From assembly GCA_030697165.1 (NCBI GenBank), contig JAUYQQ010000001.1, forward strand, positions 248,001 through 312,000: DNA of 64,000 nt, in the 5' to 3' direction. Made by a program: the position numbers and the translations under genes. How positions within the stretch are numbered: the first letter of the stretch is position 1; the number at the start of each line of letters is the position of its first letter. The notes below the pieces were generated by a model. The model did not search any database. It had not been told where the DNA came from and worked only from the letters and a program-made list of their open reading frames with translations. Shown here in pieces: positions 8,409 to 16,674 of this stretch. Source of the stretch: Acidobacteriota bacterium. Lineage in GTDB: Bacteria > Acidobacteriota > Vicinamibacteria > Vicinamibacterales > UBA2999.

Positions 8409-9502
8409 CTCGCATACCCCTCGGCGTCATGCCCGCCGTGGTACTCCTTGCCGTCGGGCCGGCGGATCTTCGAATGCACCACCACGTTGCCACGACGCAG
8501 GCCACGGAAGTCCTCGAGCGAGGCGTAGCTGCGCTTCTCCATGAACTGCTGCATGCCGTCGATCAGATTCTTGATCACGGTCGGGCCGATCGCGCGATCG
8601 AGCATCGCCGCGGTGCAGACCTGCACGGTGCCGCAGCCCAATAGGAAATAGTTCAGGGCGTGCCCGAAATCGGCAATCCCGCCGATGCCCGAGAAGGCCT
8701 GGTCGGGGAACGCGTTGGTGAGCGACGCCATCTTCGCGAGCGACTGCGGCAGAATCGCCGGACCGCCCAGCCCGCCGCTCGACACCAGCCCATCCACGTT
8801 CATCTCGAACTCCATCGTCTCCGGATCGATCAACGGCAGCGACGGGAAGGTGTTGGACGAGACGATCGCGTCGGCGCCGCCGCGGAACGCTGCGCTCGCT
8901 TCTTCGACAATGTCGGTGGTGGACGGGGTCAGCTTGCACCACACCGGGATCGTCGCGACCTCTTTCACGACCTCGGTGACGATCGAGACCTGCGCCTGGT
9001 CCTTGCCGATGTTCGAGCCCATGTCCTTGCGGTCCATGTGCGGGCACGACAGGTTCAACTCGAAGGCATCGGCGCCGGCCGCCTGGCAGGCCTTCGCGAG
9101 CGTCTGCCAGTGCGCCAGCTCGGTGTCGCTGCCCGACCCGGCCATGATTGACGCCACCAGGATGCGGTCGGGATGCGCCTTCTTGATGCTCTCGATTTTC
9201 GGCACCCACCAGTCGAGCGTCTTGTCGGAAATGAGCTCCCAGTTCCACGACGAGTGCAGTGCCGTGTCGGGCTTCTTCTGCATCGACAGCTTGCCGTCGA
9301 GCGTCGAACGCAGGAACTTGGTCTTCGGCCCGGCCACGTTGGTGACCGGATGCAGGCCGATGGTCTTGGTGACGACGCCGCCCCAGCCGGCGTCGAAGGC
9401 GCGCATGATGTTCGATTCCGACTCGGTCGGCGGCGCCGACGAGAGCAGGAACGGGTTGGTGAACTTCAGGCCCGTGAACGTAACCGAGATGGCCGGCTTC
9501 AT
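8405..9502 (-). CDS. preA: Dihydropyrimidine dehydrogenase catalytic subunit-like protein (PreA-like, without ferredoxin domain)
   Basis: A 365-aa FMN TIM-barrel protein of the dihydroorotate/dihydropyrimidine dehydrogenase family. Seen are GLKFTNPFLLSSAPPTES at the N-terminus, GWGGVVTKTIG, ELNLSCPHMDRKDMG, WCKLTPSTTDI, GGADAIVSSNT and GIGGIADFGHALNYFLLGCGTVQVCTA, which match PreA and the C-terminal half of eukaryotic DPD. PreA normally reduces uracil or thymine using electrons received through a C-terminal two-cluster ferredoxin domain from PreT. Here the protein ends soon after the barrel with no CxxCxxC motifs, and no preT lies in the window. It overlaps the upstream hydrolase (ATGA) and the downstream permease (TTGA). 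Confidence 0.85.
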   Translation of the reverse strand: MKPAISVTFTGLKFTNPFLLSSAPPTESESNIMRAFDAGWGGVVTKTIGLHPVTNVAGPKTKFLRSTLDGKLSMQKKPDTALHSSWNWELISDKTLDWWVPKIESIKKAHPDRILVASIMAGSGSDTELAHWQTLAKACQAAGADAFELNLSCPHMDRKDMGSNIGKDQAQVSIVTEVVKEVATIPVWCKLTPSTTDIVEEASAAFRGGADAIVSSNTFPSLPLIDPETMEFEMNVDGLVSSGGLGGPAILPQSLAKMASLTNAFPDQAFSGIGGIADFGHALNYFLLGCGTVQVCTAAMLDRAIGPTVIKNLIDGMQQFMEKRSYASLEDFRGLRRGNVVVHSKIRRPDGKEYHGGHDAEGYAS

Positions 9503-10701
9503 GGCTTACCGTCCTTCACCACGGGCCCGTAGGTCCGGGGAATAGGTGTGTCGAGCGCATCCCACTGGTACGCGCGCTCGACCCGGCTGCGGAGCTCCCG
9601 CATGAGCGCACCGCCGTTGTCGCCGTTCGTCATCATGACAATACCGTAGCCCTTCAGGCGATGGGCGAGCATCGCGCACTGGAATCCCCAGTTGCTGCCG
9701 CTATGACCAAAGTACCAGCCCTCGCCTCGCTTCTCCACCGAGAATCCCACCGCGTACGGTCCGACGCCCACGGGCGTGACCATCTCCAGCATCATCGCGC
9801 GCGACAACACTCGGGTGGACTGCCCGGCCAGGGTCGCCTGCACTTCGATCAGGAACTTCGCAAGGTCGGTGGGCGTCGTCCACAGTCCGGCCGCCGCGTG
9901 CTCGGGATAGACGTGCCACGGGTCGCCCATCCGCGCGCCCTGGCGATTGTGCGCGCGGGCCGCCTGCGTTTCGCGAGCCGCCGGCAGCGGCTGCTCGAAC
10001 GTGCTGTTGGTCATGCCAATCGGATTCAAGACCCAGTCGCGAGCCAGTTCCACTAGCGGCTTGTCCATGGCCTCGGTCAAGGCCAACTCCTGCATCGTCA
10101 CCCCGCCACCGGAGTACTTGTAGCCGGTGAACGGCGGGCGCTCGAGCCTGACCTGCGGACGATTCGACGGCGACTGCCCATCGAGGATCTGCACCAGCGT
10201 TGGGATCGGTGCGCTGAGGGCGTAACCGGGGAATCCGAATCCATCACCGGTTCCTGACGTGTGGCTCATCAGCGCGCGCGGGGTGACCGGCCGCTGCTTC
10301 GTGAACTCGCCGCCCGGCAGTTGCCACGACTTCAGGATGGTGTTGATGTCTTGATCGAGCCCAAACCGGCCGTCCTGCACCGCCCGCATCGACGCCATCG
10401 CGGCCACCGGCTTGCTGATCGACGCGGCTTGAAACATGGTGTCGGCCGTCACGGGAGTGCCGGTGTCGGCATCCGCACGTCCATAGCCCCTGGCCCAGTG
10501 GATCTTGAAGTCCTGGATCACGGCGATGCTGACGCCGGGGACATTGAACTGCTTCAACAGCGCGTCGATCTCGGCGGCATCGATCGGCCCAGCCGGCGGC
10601 GGCGGGGTGGGAGCTGTGGCCGGCGTCTGGGCGGCGACCAGGCTCGAGGCAAGCAGCAGGGTGACCAGCCATCCGCAGGCGACGCTTCTTGATTGGGCCA
10701 T
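9499..10701 (-). CDS. Serine hydrolase, beta-lactamase class C / esterase family
   Basis: A 400-aa exported protein. The signal peptide spans about residues 1-24 (hydrophobic core LVTLLLASSLVAA, cleavage near AAQT). A class C beta-lactamase/D-aminopeptidase/EstB fold follows, with the SxxK nucleophile motif in AASISKPVA (about residue 95), the YSGGG motif replacing YxN (about 200) and the third motif GHSGSNWG (about 340). Such enzymes hydrolyse esters, D-peptides or amides in the periplasm. It is first in an overlapping minus-strand operon with preA-like and NCS1 genes. That makes a role in releasing a cyclic amide or other precursor conceivable, but this is inference only; its substrate is unknown. 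Confidence 0.85.
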   Translation of the reverse strand: MAQSRSVACGWLVTLLLASSLVAAQTPATAPTPPPPAGPIDAAEIDALLKQFNVPGVSIAVIQDFKIHWARGYGRADADTGTPVTADTMFQAASISKPVAAMASMRAVQDGRFGLDQDINTILKSWQLPGGEFTKQRPVTPRALMSHTSGTGDGFGFPGYALSAPIPTLVQILDGQSPSNRPQVRLERPPFTGYKYSGGGVTMQELALTEAMDKPLVELARDWVLNPIGMTNSTFEQPLPAARETQAARAHNRQGARMGDPWHVYPEHAAAGLWTTPTDLAKFLIEVQATLAGQSTRVLSRAMMLEMVTPVGVGPYAVGFSVEKRGEGWYFGHSGSNWGFQCAMLAHRLKGYGIVMMTNGDNGGALMRELRSRVERAYQWDALDTPIPRTYGPVVKDGKP

Positions 10702-10777
10702 GTGAAAACCTCGTGTCTGGAGCTGTTCTTCGCAGGCCTATTCTACTGCCGCCGCCGTTCGACTAGGATCGGGCGTC

Positions 10778-12154
10778 ATGAGCCTCCTGATTAAGCACGG
10801 CACCATCGTCACCGCCACCGACCAATACGTGGGCGACGTCTTCATCGAGGGCGAGAAAATCACCACGATTGGCACGGCCTTGACCATGCCAGCTGACCGC
10901 GTCATCGATGCCAGGGGCAAGTACGTGTTGCCGGGCGGCATTGATGTGCACACGCACATGGACATGCCGTTTGGCGGCACGACCTCGGCTGACGACTTCG
11001 AGTCGGGCACCATCGCCGCCGCCTTCGGCGGCACCACGACCATCGTCGATTTTGCGATTCAGTATCGCGGCGAGCGCCTGCACGATGCCTTCGAAACCTG
11101 GTCGAAGAAGGCGCAAGGCAAGGCGGCGATCGATTACGGCTTCCACATGATCATCACGGAGCTGAGCGATCAGGTCGAAGAAGAGATGGACGCGATGGTC
11201 CGCCAGGGCGTCAGCTCGTTCAAGCTGTTCATGGCCTATCCCGGCGTGTTCATGCTGGACGATGCGAGCATCTTTCGGGCGATGCTGCGCACTGGCAAGA
11301 ACGGCGGCACCATCTGCATGCACGCCGAGAACGGCGGCGTGATCGACGTGCTGGTGAAGAAGGCGCTGGCCGAGGGCAAGACGGCGCCGAAGTATCACGC
11401 GCTCACGAGGCCGGCGCGCGCCGAGGGCGAAGCCGCCCACCGCGCCATCGCACTGGCGGAGATCGCCGACGTCCCGGTCTACATCGTCCACCTGTCATCG
11501 GCCGAGGCGCTGGAACAGGTCACCGAGGCCCGCGATCGTGGCCTGCCGGCATTTGCTGAAACGTGTCCCCAGTATCTGTTCCTGTCGTACGACAACTACG
11601 AAGAGCCGGGGTTCGAGGGATCGAAGTACGTGATGAGCCCGCCGCTGCGCGACAAGTCCACGCAGGACCGGTTGTGGCGCGGGCTCGCGTTCAACGATCT
11701 GCAGGCGATTGCCACCGACCACTGCCCGTTCTGCATGAAAGAGAAGCATTTGGGCGACGGCGACTTCTCGAAGATTCCCAATGGCGCCCCTGGCGTGGAA
11801 ACCCGCATGAGCCTGGTCTACGACGGCGGCGTGCGCACCGGCCGGATCACGATGAACCGCTTCGTCGAGCTCACGTCCACGTCGCCCGCCAAGATCTTCG
11901 GCATGTTCCCAAAGAAAGGCACCATCGCGCCCGGGTCCGACGCTGACATCGTGATCTTCGATCCCGAAAAGACGACGACGCTCTCCGCGAAGACTCATCA
12001 CATGAAGGTCGACTACAACCCATACGAAGGACGGCAGGTCACCGGCGTGACCGAAACCGTCCTCTCTCGCGGCAAGGTGATCATCGACGCGGGGAAGTTC
12101 ACCGGCAGGGCGGGCGCCGGCGCGTTCCTGAAGCGCAGCGCCCGCAGCATCTGA
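10778..12154 (+). CDS. hydA: Dihydropyrimidinase / D-hydantoinase
   Basis: A 458-aa cyclic amidohydrolase of normal length. It has the binuclear metal-binding HTHMDMPFGG motif (about 59-68), the lysine that becomes carbamylated in SSFKLFMAYPG (about 148), metal histidines in MHAENG and VHLSS, and the terminal metal Asp in ATDHCPF. It opens dihydrouracil, dihydrothymine or 5-substituted hydantoins to N-carbamoyl amino acids in the cytoplasm, the second step of reductive pyrimidine degradation. The gene is divergent from the hydrolase/PreA/NCS1 operon, with a 76-bp intergenic region that probably carries both promoters. A recognisable beta-ureidopropionase for the third step is absent. Confidence 0.92.
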   Translation: MSLLIKHGTIVTATDQYVGDVFIEGEKITTIGTALTMPADRVIDARGKYVLPGGIDVHTHMDMPFGGTTSADDFESGTIAAAFGGTTTIVDFAIQYRGERLHDAFETWSKKAQGKAAIDYGFHMIITELSDQVEEEMDAMVRQGVSSFKLFMAYPGVFMLDDASIFRAMLRTGKNGGTICMHAENGGVIDVLVKKALAEGKTAPKYHALTRPARAEGEAAHRAIALAEIADVPVYIVHLSSAEALEQVTEARDRGLPAFAETCPQYLFLSYDNYEEPGFEGSKYVMSPPLRDKSTQDRLWRGLAFNDLQAIATDHCPFCMKEKHLGDGDFSKIPNGAPGVETRMSLVYDGGVRTGRITMNRFVELTSTSPAKIFGMFPKKGTIAPGSDADIVIFDPEKTTTLSAKTHHMKVDYNPYEGRQVTGVTETVLSRGKVIIDAGKFTGRAGAGAFLKRSARSI

Positions 12155-12160
12155 TGTGGC

Positions 12161-12235
12161 ATCCGCCTTTAGGCGGATATGCACGCTCCGGCTAACCGCC
12201 TCCGCCAAGGCTACGGCGGGTCAAGAAGCCGGAGA
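12161..12235. repeat. Pair of inverted repeats between hydA and the patatin gene
   Basis: A perfect hairpin, ATCCGCCTTTAGGCGGAT (12161-12178), begins a few bases after the hydA stop and could act as a terminator, though no T-tract follows. A second imperfect structure follows at about 12187-12235, with CTCCGGCT pairing to AGCCGGAG and an inner CCGCC/GGCGG stem. The rest of the 191-bp gap holds no gene I can recognise. Similar GC-rich palindromes in intergenic DNA are often dispersed REP-like elements. Confidence 0.55.
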
Positions 12236-12345
12236 CAGAAGACGGAAACCTGCCAGTCGCTGTTCCACATCGTAAGAACCGATGAATTTAAGGCGGCGAT
12301 TGGACCGGAGCGCCCCGGCCACCGTTGATGAGTTAGCATTCCAGC

Positions 12346-13500
12346 GTGAGCAACGGGACCGAGACGCGTGGATTGGCACTGGTGCTGAGCGGCGGCGGCG
12401 CGCGCGCCGCCTATCAAGTGGGCGTGCTGCGCGTGCTGGCGCGCGACTGTCCAGGGGCGGTGCCCGACATCCTGACCGGCGTCTCGGCCGGCGGCATCAA
12501 CGCGGCATTTCTCGCCACGCACCAGGCGTCGTTCGACGACAAGGTCGAACAACTGGCGCAAATGTGGGCCCGTCTCCGTATCGACAGCGTGTTTCGTGTC
12601 GACCTGCGCGACCTGGCGTCGCGCACCGTGCGATGGGGCGGGCGCTTGTTGTCGGGCGGACAGTCGCCGCTGCCGCCGGCCAAGAGCTTCGTCGACACGG
12701 TGCCGCTGCGCGAGATGCTCGAACGCGAATTGCAGGCGGATGGCGGGCTCCTGGGCGGCATCCCCAGGAGCTTGCAGGACGGCTGGCTGCGCTCGTTTGC
12801 GCTGACCGCGTCGAGCTACACCACCGGCCAGTCGATCACGTGGGTCCAGACGCGAGACGAGGAGTTGATTCCCACGTGGGAACGGCCGCAACGCCGCAGC
12901 GAGATCTGCGCGGTTCGGGTGGACCACGTCATGGCCTCCGCGGCGCTGCCCTTCTTCTTCCCCGCCATCGAGGTGGACGGCGGCTGGTACGGCGACGGCG
13001 GCATCCGGCTGACCGCGCCGCTTTCGCCGGCCATTCACCTCGGCGCCAGGAAGATCCTGGCGGTGTCGACCCGCTATGCCAGCACCACTCGCGAGGCCGA
13101 CCGGCCGCAGATCGCCGGCTACCCGCCGCCGGCGCAGGTGGCGGGCGTGCTGTTCAACGCAATCTTCCTCGACCAGCTGGACGGCGATGCCTTGCAGTTG
13201 CGGCAGCTCAATCAGCTGATCGACGGCCAGCCCGAGGACAAGCGCAACGGCTTGCGCCACATCGACCTGTTCGTGGTGAGGCCGTCGCAGGACCTGGGCC
13301 GGCTCGCCAACGAGTACGAGGCCGACCTCCCGAAGGCGTTCCGCTTCCTGACGCGGGGCTTGGGCACGCGCGAAACGCGCTCGAACGACATGCTCAGCCT
13401 GGTGATGTTCCAGCCCGACTACATCGAGCGCTTGATCACCATGGGCGAGACCGATGCCCGGGCCCGGCTGCCCGAGCTATGCGCGTTCCTCGCCGGCTAG
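12346..13500 (+). CDS. Patatin-like phospholipase
   Basis: A 384-aa protein with the patatin catalytic dyad: oxyanion-hole glycines in LSGGGARAAYQVGVL at the N-terminus, nucleophile Ser in the lipase elbow GVSAGG, and the catalytic Asp in WYGDGGIRLTAP. It has no signal peptide. Such RssA/YchK-type enzymes hydrolyse acyl chains from phospholipids or lipoproteins at the inner face of the membrane. The GTG start at 12346 directly precedes the conserved region. A C-terminal region of about 130 residues extends past the catalytic Asp and was not recognised. It stands alone between hydA and the convergent cupin gene. Confidence 0.88.
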   Translation: MSNGTETRGLALVLSGGGARAAYQVGVLRVLARDCPGAVPDILTGVSAGGINAAFLATHQASFDDKVEQLAQMWARLRIDSVFRVDLRDLASRTVRWGGRLLSGGQSPLPPAKSFVDTVPLREMLERELQADGGLLGGIPRSLQDGWLRSFALTASSYTTGQSITWVQTRDEELIPTWERPQRRSEICAVRVDHVMASAALPFFFPAIEVDGGWYGDGGIRLTAPLSPAIHLGARKILAVSTRYASTTREADRPQIAGYPPPAQVAGVLFNAIFLDQLDGDALQLRQLNQLIDGQPEDKRNGLRHIDLFVVRPSQDLGRLANEYEADLPKAFRFLTRGLGTRETRSNDMLSLVMFQPDYIERLITMGETDARARLPELCAFLAG

Positions 13501-13518
13501 CTGTGGCGTCCGCCGGGA

Positions 13519-14019
13519 TTACTTCAGCGTCGGGCCGAACCTGAACACCAGGTAGCTGATCGGTCCGTCGAGCTCGCTGAAGCCGTGCGGCGTGCCGGCG
13601 GGGATGACGATCACGTCGCCCGGCTTGACGCGCTGACTGACGCCGCCCTGCCGCGTGCCGTTCTGGCCCATGCCGACGTTCAGGCGCGTGAGGTCGATCG
13701 GCTTGGCGCCGACCAGCGAGCCGCCGGTAGCCAACGTGCCCGATCCCGACAGGATGTAGTAGGTCTCGGTCACCGTGTCGTGAATCAGCGACGTGACCTC
13801 CGGCTTGACGCGGTGCAGCGTGGCCACCGAGGTCAGGCCACCGAGCACCTCCCCCGACTTGATCGGCTGATCGACCACCCTCTTGGCAATCTGTTCGGCG
13901 AGCACCTTTTCGTGTTCTTCCCTGCTGATGTAGATGGCGGGCACGGGGAGCGGCGGCGCCTGGGCCGCTGCCGGGGAATCGACGCTCAAGACGAGGGCGA
14001 GGGCGGTGAGTGTGAGCAT
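13519..14019 (-). CDS. Exported cupin domain protein
   Basis: A 166-aa protein with an N-terminal signal peptide (about 1-20, ending SPAAAQA) and one cupin fold. The first metal motif region reads IHDTVTETYYILSGSG, and the second is PGDVIVIPAGTPHGF. The histidines and glutamate of these motifs suggest a metal-binding periplasmic protein. Single-domain exported cupins of this type are common beside amidohydrolases and isomerases, but no reaction can be assigned. It is convergent with the patatin gene (18-bp gap). Confidence 0.75.
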   Translation of the reverse strand: MLTLTALALVLSVDSPAAAQAPPLPVPAIYISREEHEKVLAEQIAKRVVDQPIKSGEVLGGLTSVATLHRVKPEVTSLIHDTVTETYYILSGSGTLATGGSLVGAKPIDLTRLNVGMGQNGTRQGGVSQRVKPGDVIVIPAGTPHGFSELDGPISYLVFRFGPTLK

Positions 14020-14190
14020 CCGCGCACTCTACCGTACGAAGAGGCGTCCACAACCGGCGCCGGCAGCCGATGCCGGGGTAGAATATGGCCATCCGGACGT
14101 GATCTCTACACCCGGGCTTGAACGGATCGCCCGTTTTCCAGCATTCTTCGTCTCGGCGGTCGATCGAGCACCGCGCGAAAGGATCAACCC

Positions 14191-15114
14191 GTGAAGCGCA
14201 TCACTATCCTCGGCACCCTCGTCCTGCTCGGCGGCCTGTCGATGGCGGTCAAGGCAGCGCAGCAGGCGCCACCTCAGCCATCGGCCGACAACCTCACCGT
14301 TGAGAAGGTCAAAGACAACCTGTTCGTACTGCGGGGCGGCGGCGGCAACACCGCCGTGTTCGTCACGTCGGACGGCGTGACGTTGGTGGACACCAAGAAC
14401 CCCGGTTGGGGCCAGCCGCTGCTCGACAAGGTCAAGACGCTGACCGACAAGCCGGTCACGCGCGTGATCAACACCCACACGCACTTCGACCACACCAGCG
14501 GCAACGTCGCCATGCCGGCCACGGTGGAAATCGTGGCCCACGAAATGACCTCGAAGAACCTGGCGGCCGGCAACCCCGTCACCGGGCTCGGCGCGACGCC
14601 GAACGTGTTCAAGGACAACCCCGGCAAGGGCCTGATCACGCGCACCTTTACCGACAAGCTGACCATTGGCTCAGGCGCCGATCAGATCAACCTGCACTTC
14701 TTCGGGCCCGCCCACACGGCCGGTGACGCGTTCGTCGAGTTCCCGGCCCTGCGCGTCATGCACACCGGCGATGCCTTCCCCAACAAGGGCCTGCCGATCA
14801 TGGACAAGAGCAACGGCGGCTCGGGCGTTGAGTACGCCAACACGATCATGAAGGCCGTGAAGGGCGTGCCCAACGTGGACCTGATCATCAACGGCCACAC
14901 CCCGGCCCAAACTACGCTGGCCGACATGCGGCAGTTCGCCGAATTCGTGGGCGAGTTCATTGCCACCGCACAGGCCGGCAAGAAGGCGGGCAAGACCGCC
15001 GACCAGGTGGCCAAGGAGTGGGTAACGCCGGCCAAGTACACCGGCTTCGCGGCCGCGCCGGCGTTCGAGCGCGTGCGCGCATATGTGCAAGTGATTTTCG
15101 ACGAAACCAAGTAA
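14191..15114 (+). CDS. Exported metallo-beta-lactamase-fold hydrolase
   Basis: A 307-aa protein from GTG 14191, preceded by an AAAGGA ribosome-binding site at about 8 nt. The signal peptide covers about residues 1-23. The MBL zinc motif is THTHFDHTSG (about 97-106); further metal ligands are the histidine of GPAHTAGD, the Asp of HTGDAF and the His of INGHTPA. This resembles the class B3-like/quinoprotein-relay subgroup of periplasmic MBL hydrolases, whose substrates are mostly unknown. The stop codon abuts the start of the GNAT-nitrilase gene without a gap, suggesting cotranscription. The 171-bp upstream gap contains a TAGAAT box near 14080 that could be a -10 element. Confidence 0.85.
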   Translation: MKRITILGTLVLLGGLSMAVKAAQQAPPQPSADNLTVEKVKDNLFVLRGGGGNTAVFVTSDGVTLVDTKNPGWGQPLLDKVKTLTDKPVTRVINTHTHFDHTSGNVAMPATVEIVAHEMTSKNLAAGNPVTGLGATPNVFKDNPGKGLITRTFTDKLTIGSGADQINLHFFGPAHTAGDAFVEFPALRVMHTGDAFPNKGLPIMDKSNGGSGVEYANTIMKAVKGVPNVDLIINGHTPAQTTLADMRQFAEFVGEFIATAQAGKKAGKTADQVAKEWVTPAKYTGFAAAPAFERVRAYVQVIFDETK

Positions 15115-16671
15115 ATGAACGAATCCGACCTCCAGAAATTCGAGACGCTGCGCCTTCGCCCTCTCACGATCGACGACTTCGACGCGCTCGTGTCGCTGCA
15201 ACTGAAGAGCTTTCCCGGCATGAAGCCGTGGCGGCGCGAGCAGATTGCCAGCCAGCTCGCGATTTTTCCCGAAGGCCAGAACGTCATCGAGATCGAAGGC
15301 CGCATCGTCGCGTCCTCGAGCAGCCTGATCGTCGACTCGGCCAGCCACGGCGACTGGCACGACTGGAAGCTCAGCACGGACGATGGCTTCATCCGCAATC
15401 ACGAGGCCAAGGGCGACACCCTCTACGGCATCGAGATCATGGTCGACCCCGAGTTCCGGGGCATGAAGCTGTCACGGCGCCTCTACGACGCGCGCAAGCA
15501 GTTTGTCCGCGCCCACAACCTGACCGGCATCATCATTGGCGGCCGCATCGCCGGCTACGGCAAGCACGCCGACCAGATGTCGGCGCGCGACTACGTCGAG
15601 AAGGTGATCGACAAGTCGCTGATGGATCCGGTGCTGACGCCGCAGCTGTCCAACGGCTTCGTGCTGAAGGGCCTGATCCCGGACTACTTCCCGAGTGATT
15701 CGGAATCGCGGGGCTACGCCACGTTTCTCGAGTGGACCAACATCGAGTACGTGCCGGCCAACAAGCAGCAACTGCTGCGGCCGTCGAGCCTGGTGCGCCT
15801 GTCGGCGGTGCAGTACCAGATGCGGCGCATCGCCAACTTCGAGGAGTTCGCTACCCAGAGCGAGTTCTTCATCGACGTGGCCTCGGACTACAAGGCCGAC
15901 TTCCTGCTGTTTCCCGAGCTGTTCACGACGCAGTTGCTGTCGACGATCAAGGCCGATCGGCCTGGGCAGTCGGCGCGCATGCTGGCCGACTTCACCAAGC
16001 AATACATCACGCTGTTCCGCGACCTGGCGATGAGTTATCACATCAACATCGTCGGCGGCACGCAGTTCGAGCTCGAGGGCGAGAAGCTCTACAACACCGC
16101 CTACCTGTTCCGCCGCGACGGCTCGATCGACAAGCAACGCAAGCTGCACATCACGCCGGACGAGCGCCGCTGGTGGGGCGTGCAGCCGGGCGACGGGCTG
16201 CGGACGTTCGAGACCGACCGCGGCCGCATCACCATCCTGGTCGGCTACGACGTCGAGTTTCCGGAGCTGGGGCGGATGGCGTTCGACCAGGGCGCGCAGA
16301 TCGTGTTCGTGCCGATCAACACCGACGAGCGCCAGGCCTACCTGCGGGCGCGCTATTGCGCGCAGGCGCGCTGCATCGAGAACGCCTTTTACCTGGTCCT
16401 GTCGGGCTGCGTCGGCAACCTGCCCGAGGTCGAGCACGCCGACATTCACTACGCGCAGTCGGCGATTCTCACGCCCTCGGATTTCTTCTTCAGCCGGGAC
16501 GGGATTGCCGCCGAGTGCGAGCCGAACATCGAGACGGTGATTTTCGCGGAACTGGACCTGGTGGCGCTCGATCGGCAGGTGCGCAAGGGCACCGCCCGGC
16601 ACTGGGAGGATCGCCGCAAGGACCTGTACCGGCTCAACTACACGACCGCGAACGGCCCGAAGGACGTCTAA
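15115..16671 (+). CDS. GNAT / carbon-nitrogen hydrolase fusion (Rim1-like), catalytic Cys replaced by Gly
   Basis: A 518-aa two-domain protein. An N-terminal GNAT acetyltransferase-like domain (about 10-210; acetyl-CoA-loop-like VDPEFRGMKLSRRLYDAR) is followed by a nitrilase-superfamily domain (about 225-505). The nitrilase Glu (E268 in FPELF) and Lys (K343 in RKLHITP) are present. At the position normally occupied by the nucleophilic Cys (ICYD.EFPE) the sequence reads LVGYDVEFPEL, so residue 377 is Gly (codon GGC). Unless this is a base error, the amidase should be inactive, leaving a scaffold or binding role. The fusion is known in bacteria and includes YhcX of Bacillus. It starts directly after the MBL gene. 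Confidence 0.85.
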   Translation: MNESDLQKFETLRLRPLTIDDFDALVSLQLKSFPGMKPWRREQIASQLAIFPEGQNVIEIEGRIVASSSSLIVDSASHGDWHDWKLSTDDGFIRNHEAKGDTLYGIEIMVDPEFRGMKLSRRLYDARKQFVRAHNLTGIIIGGRIAGYGKHADQMSARDYVEKVIDKSLMDPVLTPQLSNGFVLKGLIPDYFPSDSESRGYATFLEWTNIEYVPANKQQLLRPSSLVRLSAVQYQMRRIANFEEFATQSEFFIDVASDYKADFLLFPELFTTQLLSTIKADRPGQSARMLADFTKQYITLFRDLAMSYHINIVGGTQFELEGEKLYNTAYLFRRDGSIDKQRKLHITPDERRWWGVQPGDGLRTFETDRGRITILVGYDVEFPELGRMAFDQGAQIVFVPINTDERQAYLRARYCAQARCIENAFYLVLSGCVGNLPEVEHADIHYAQSAILTPSDFFFSRDGIAAECEPNIETVIFAELDLVALDRQVRKGTARHWEDRRKDLYRLNYTTANGPKDV

Positions 16672-16674
16672 CCG

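Noticed and set aside
15115-16671. GNAT-nitrilase as the missing beta-ureidopropionase of the pyrimidine cluster
   Set aside because: The catalytic cysteine is absent, the subgroup is Rim1-like rather than beta-ureidopropionase-like, and it lies several genes away.
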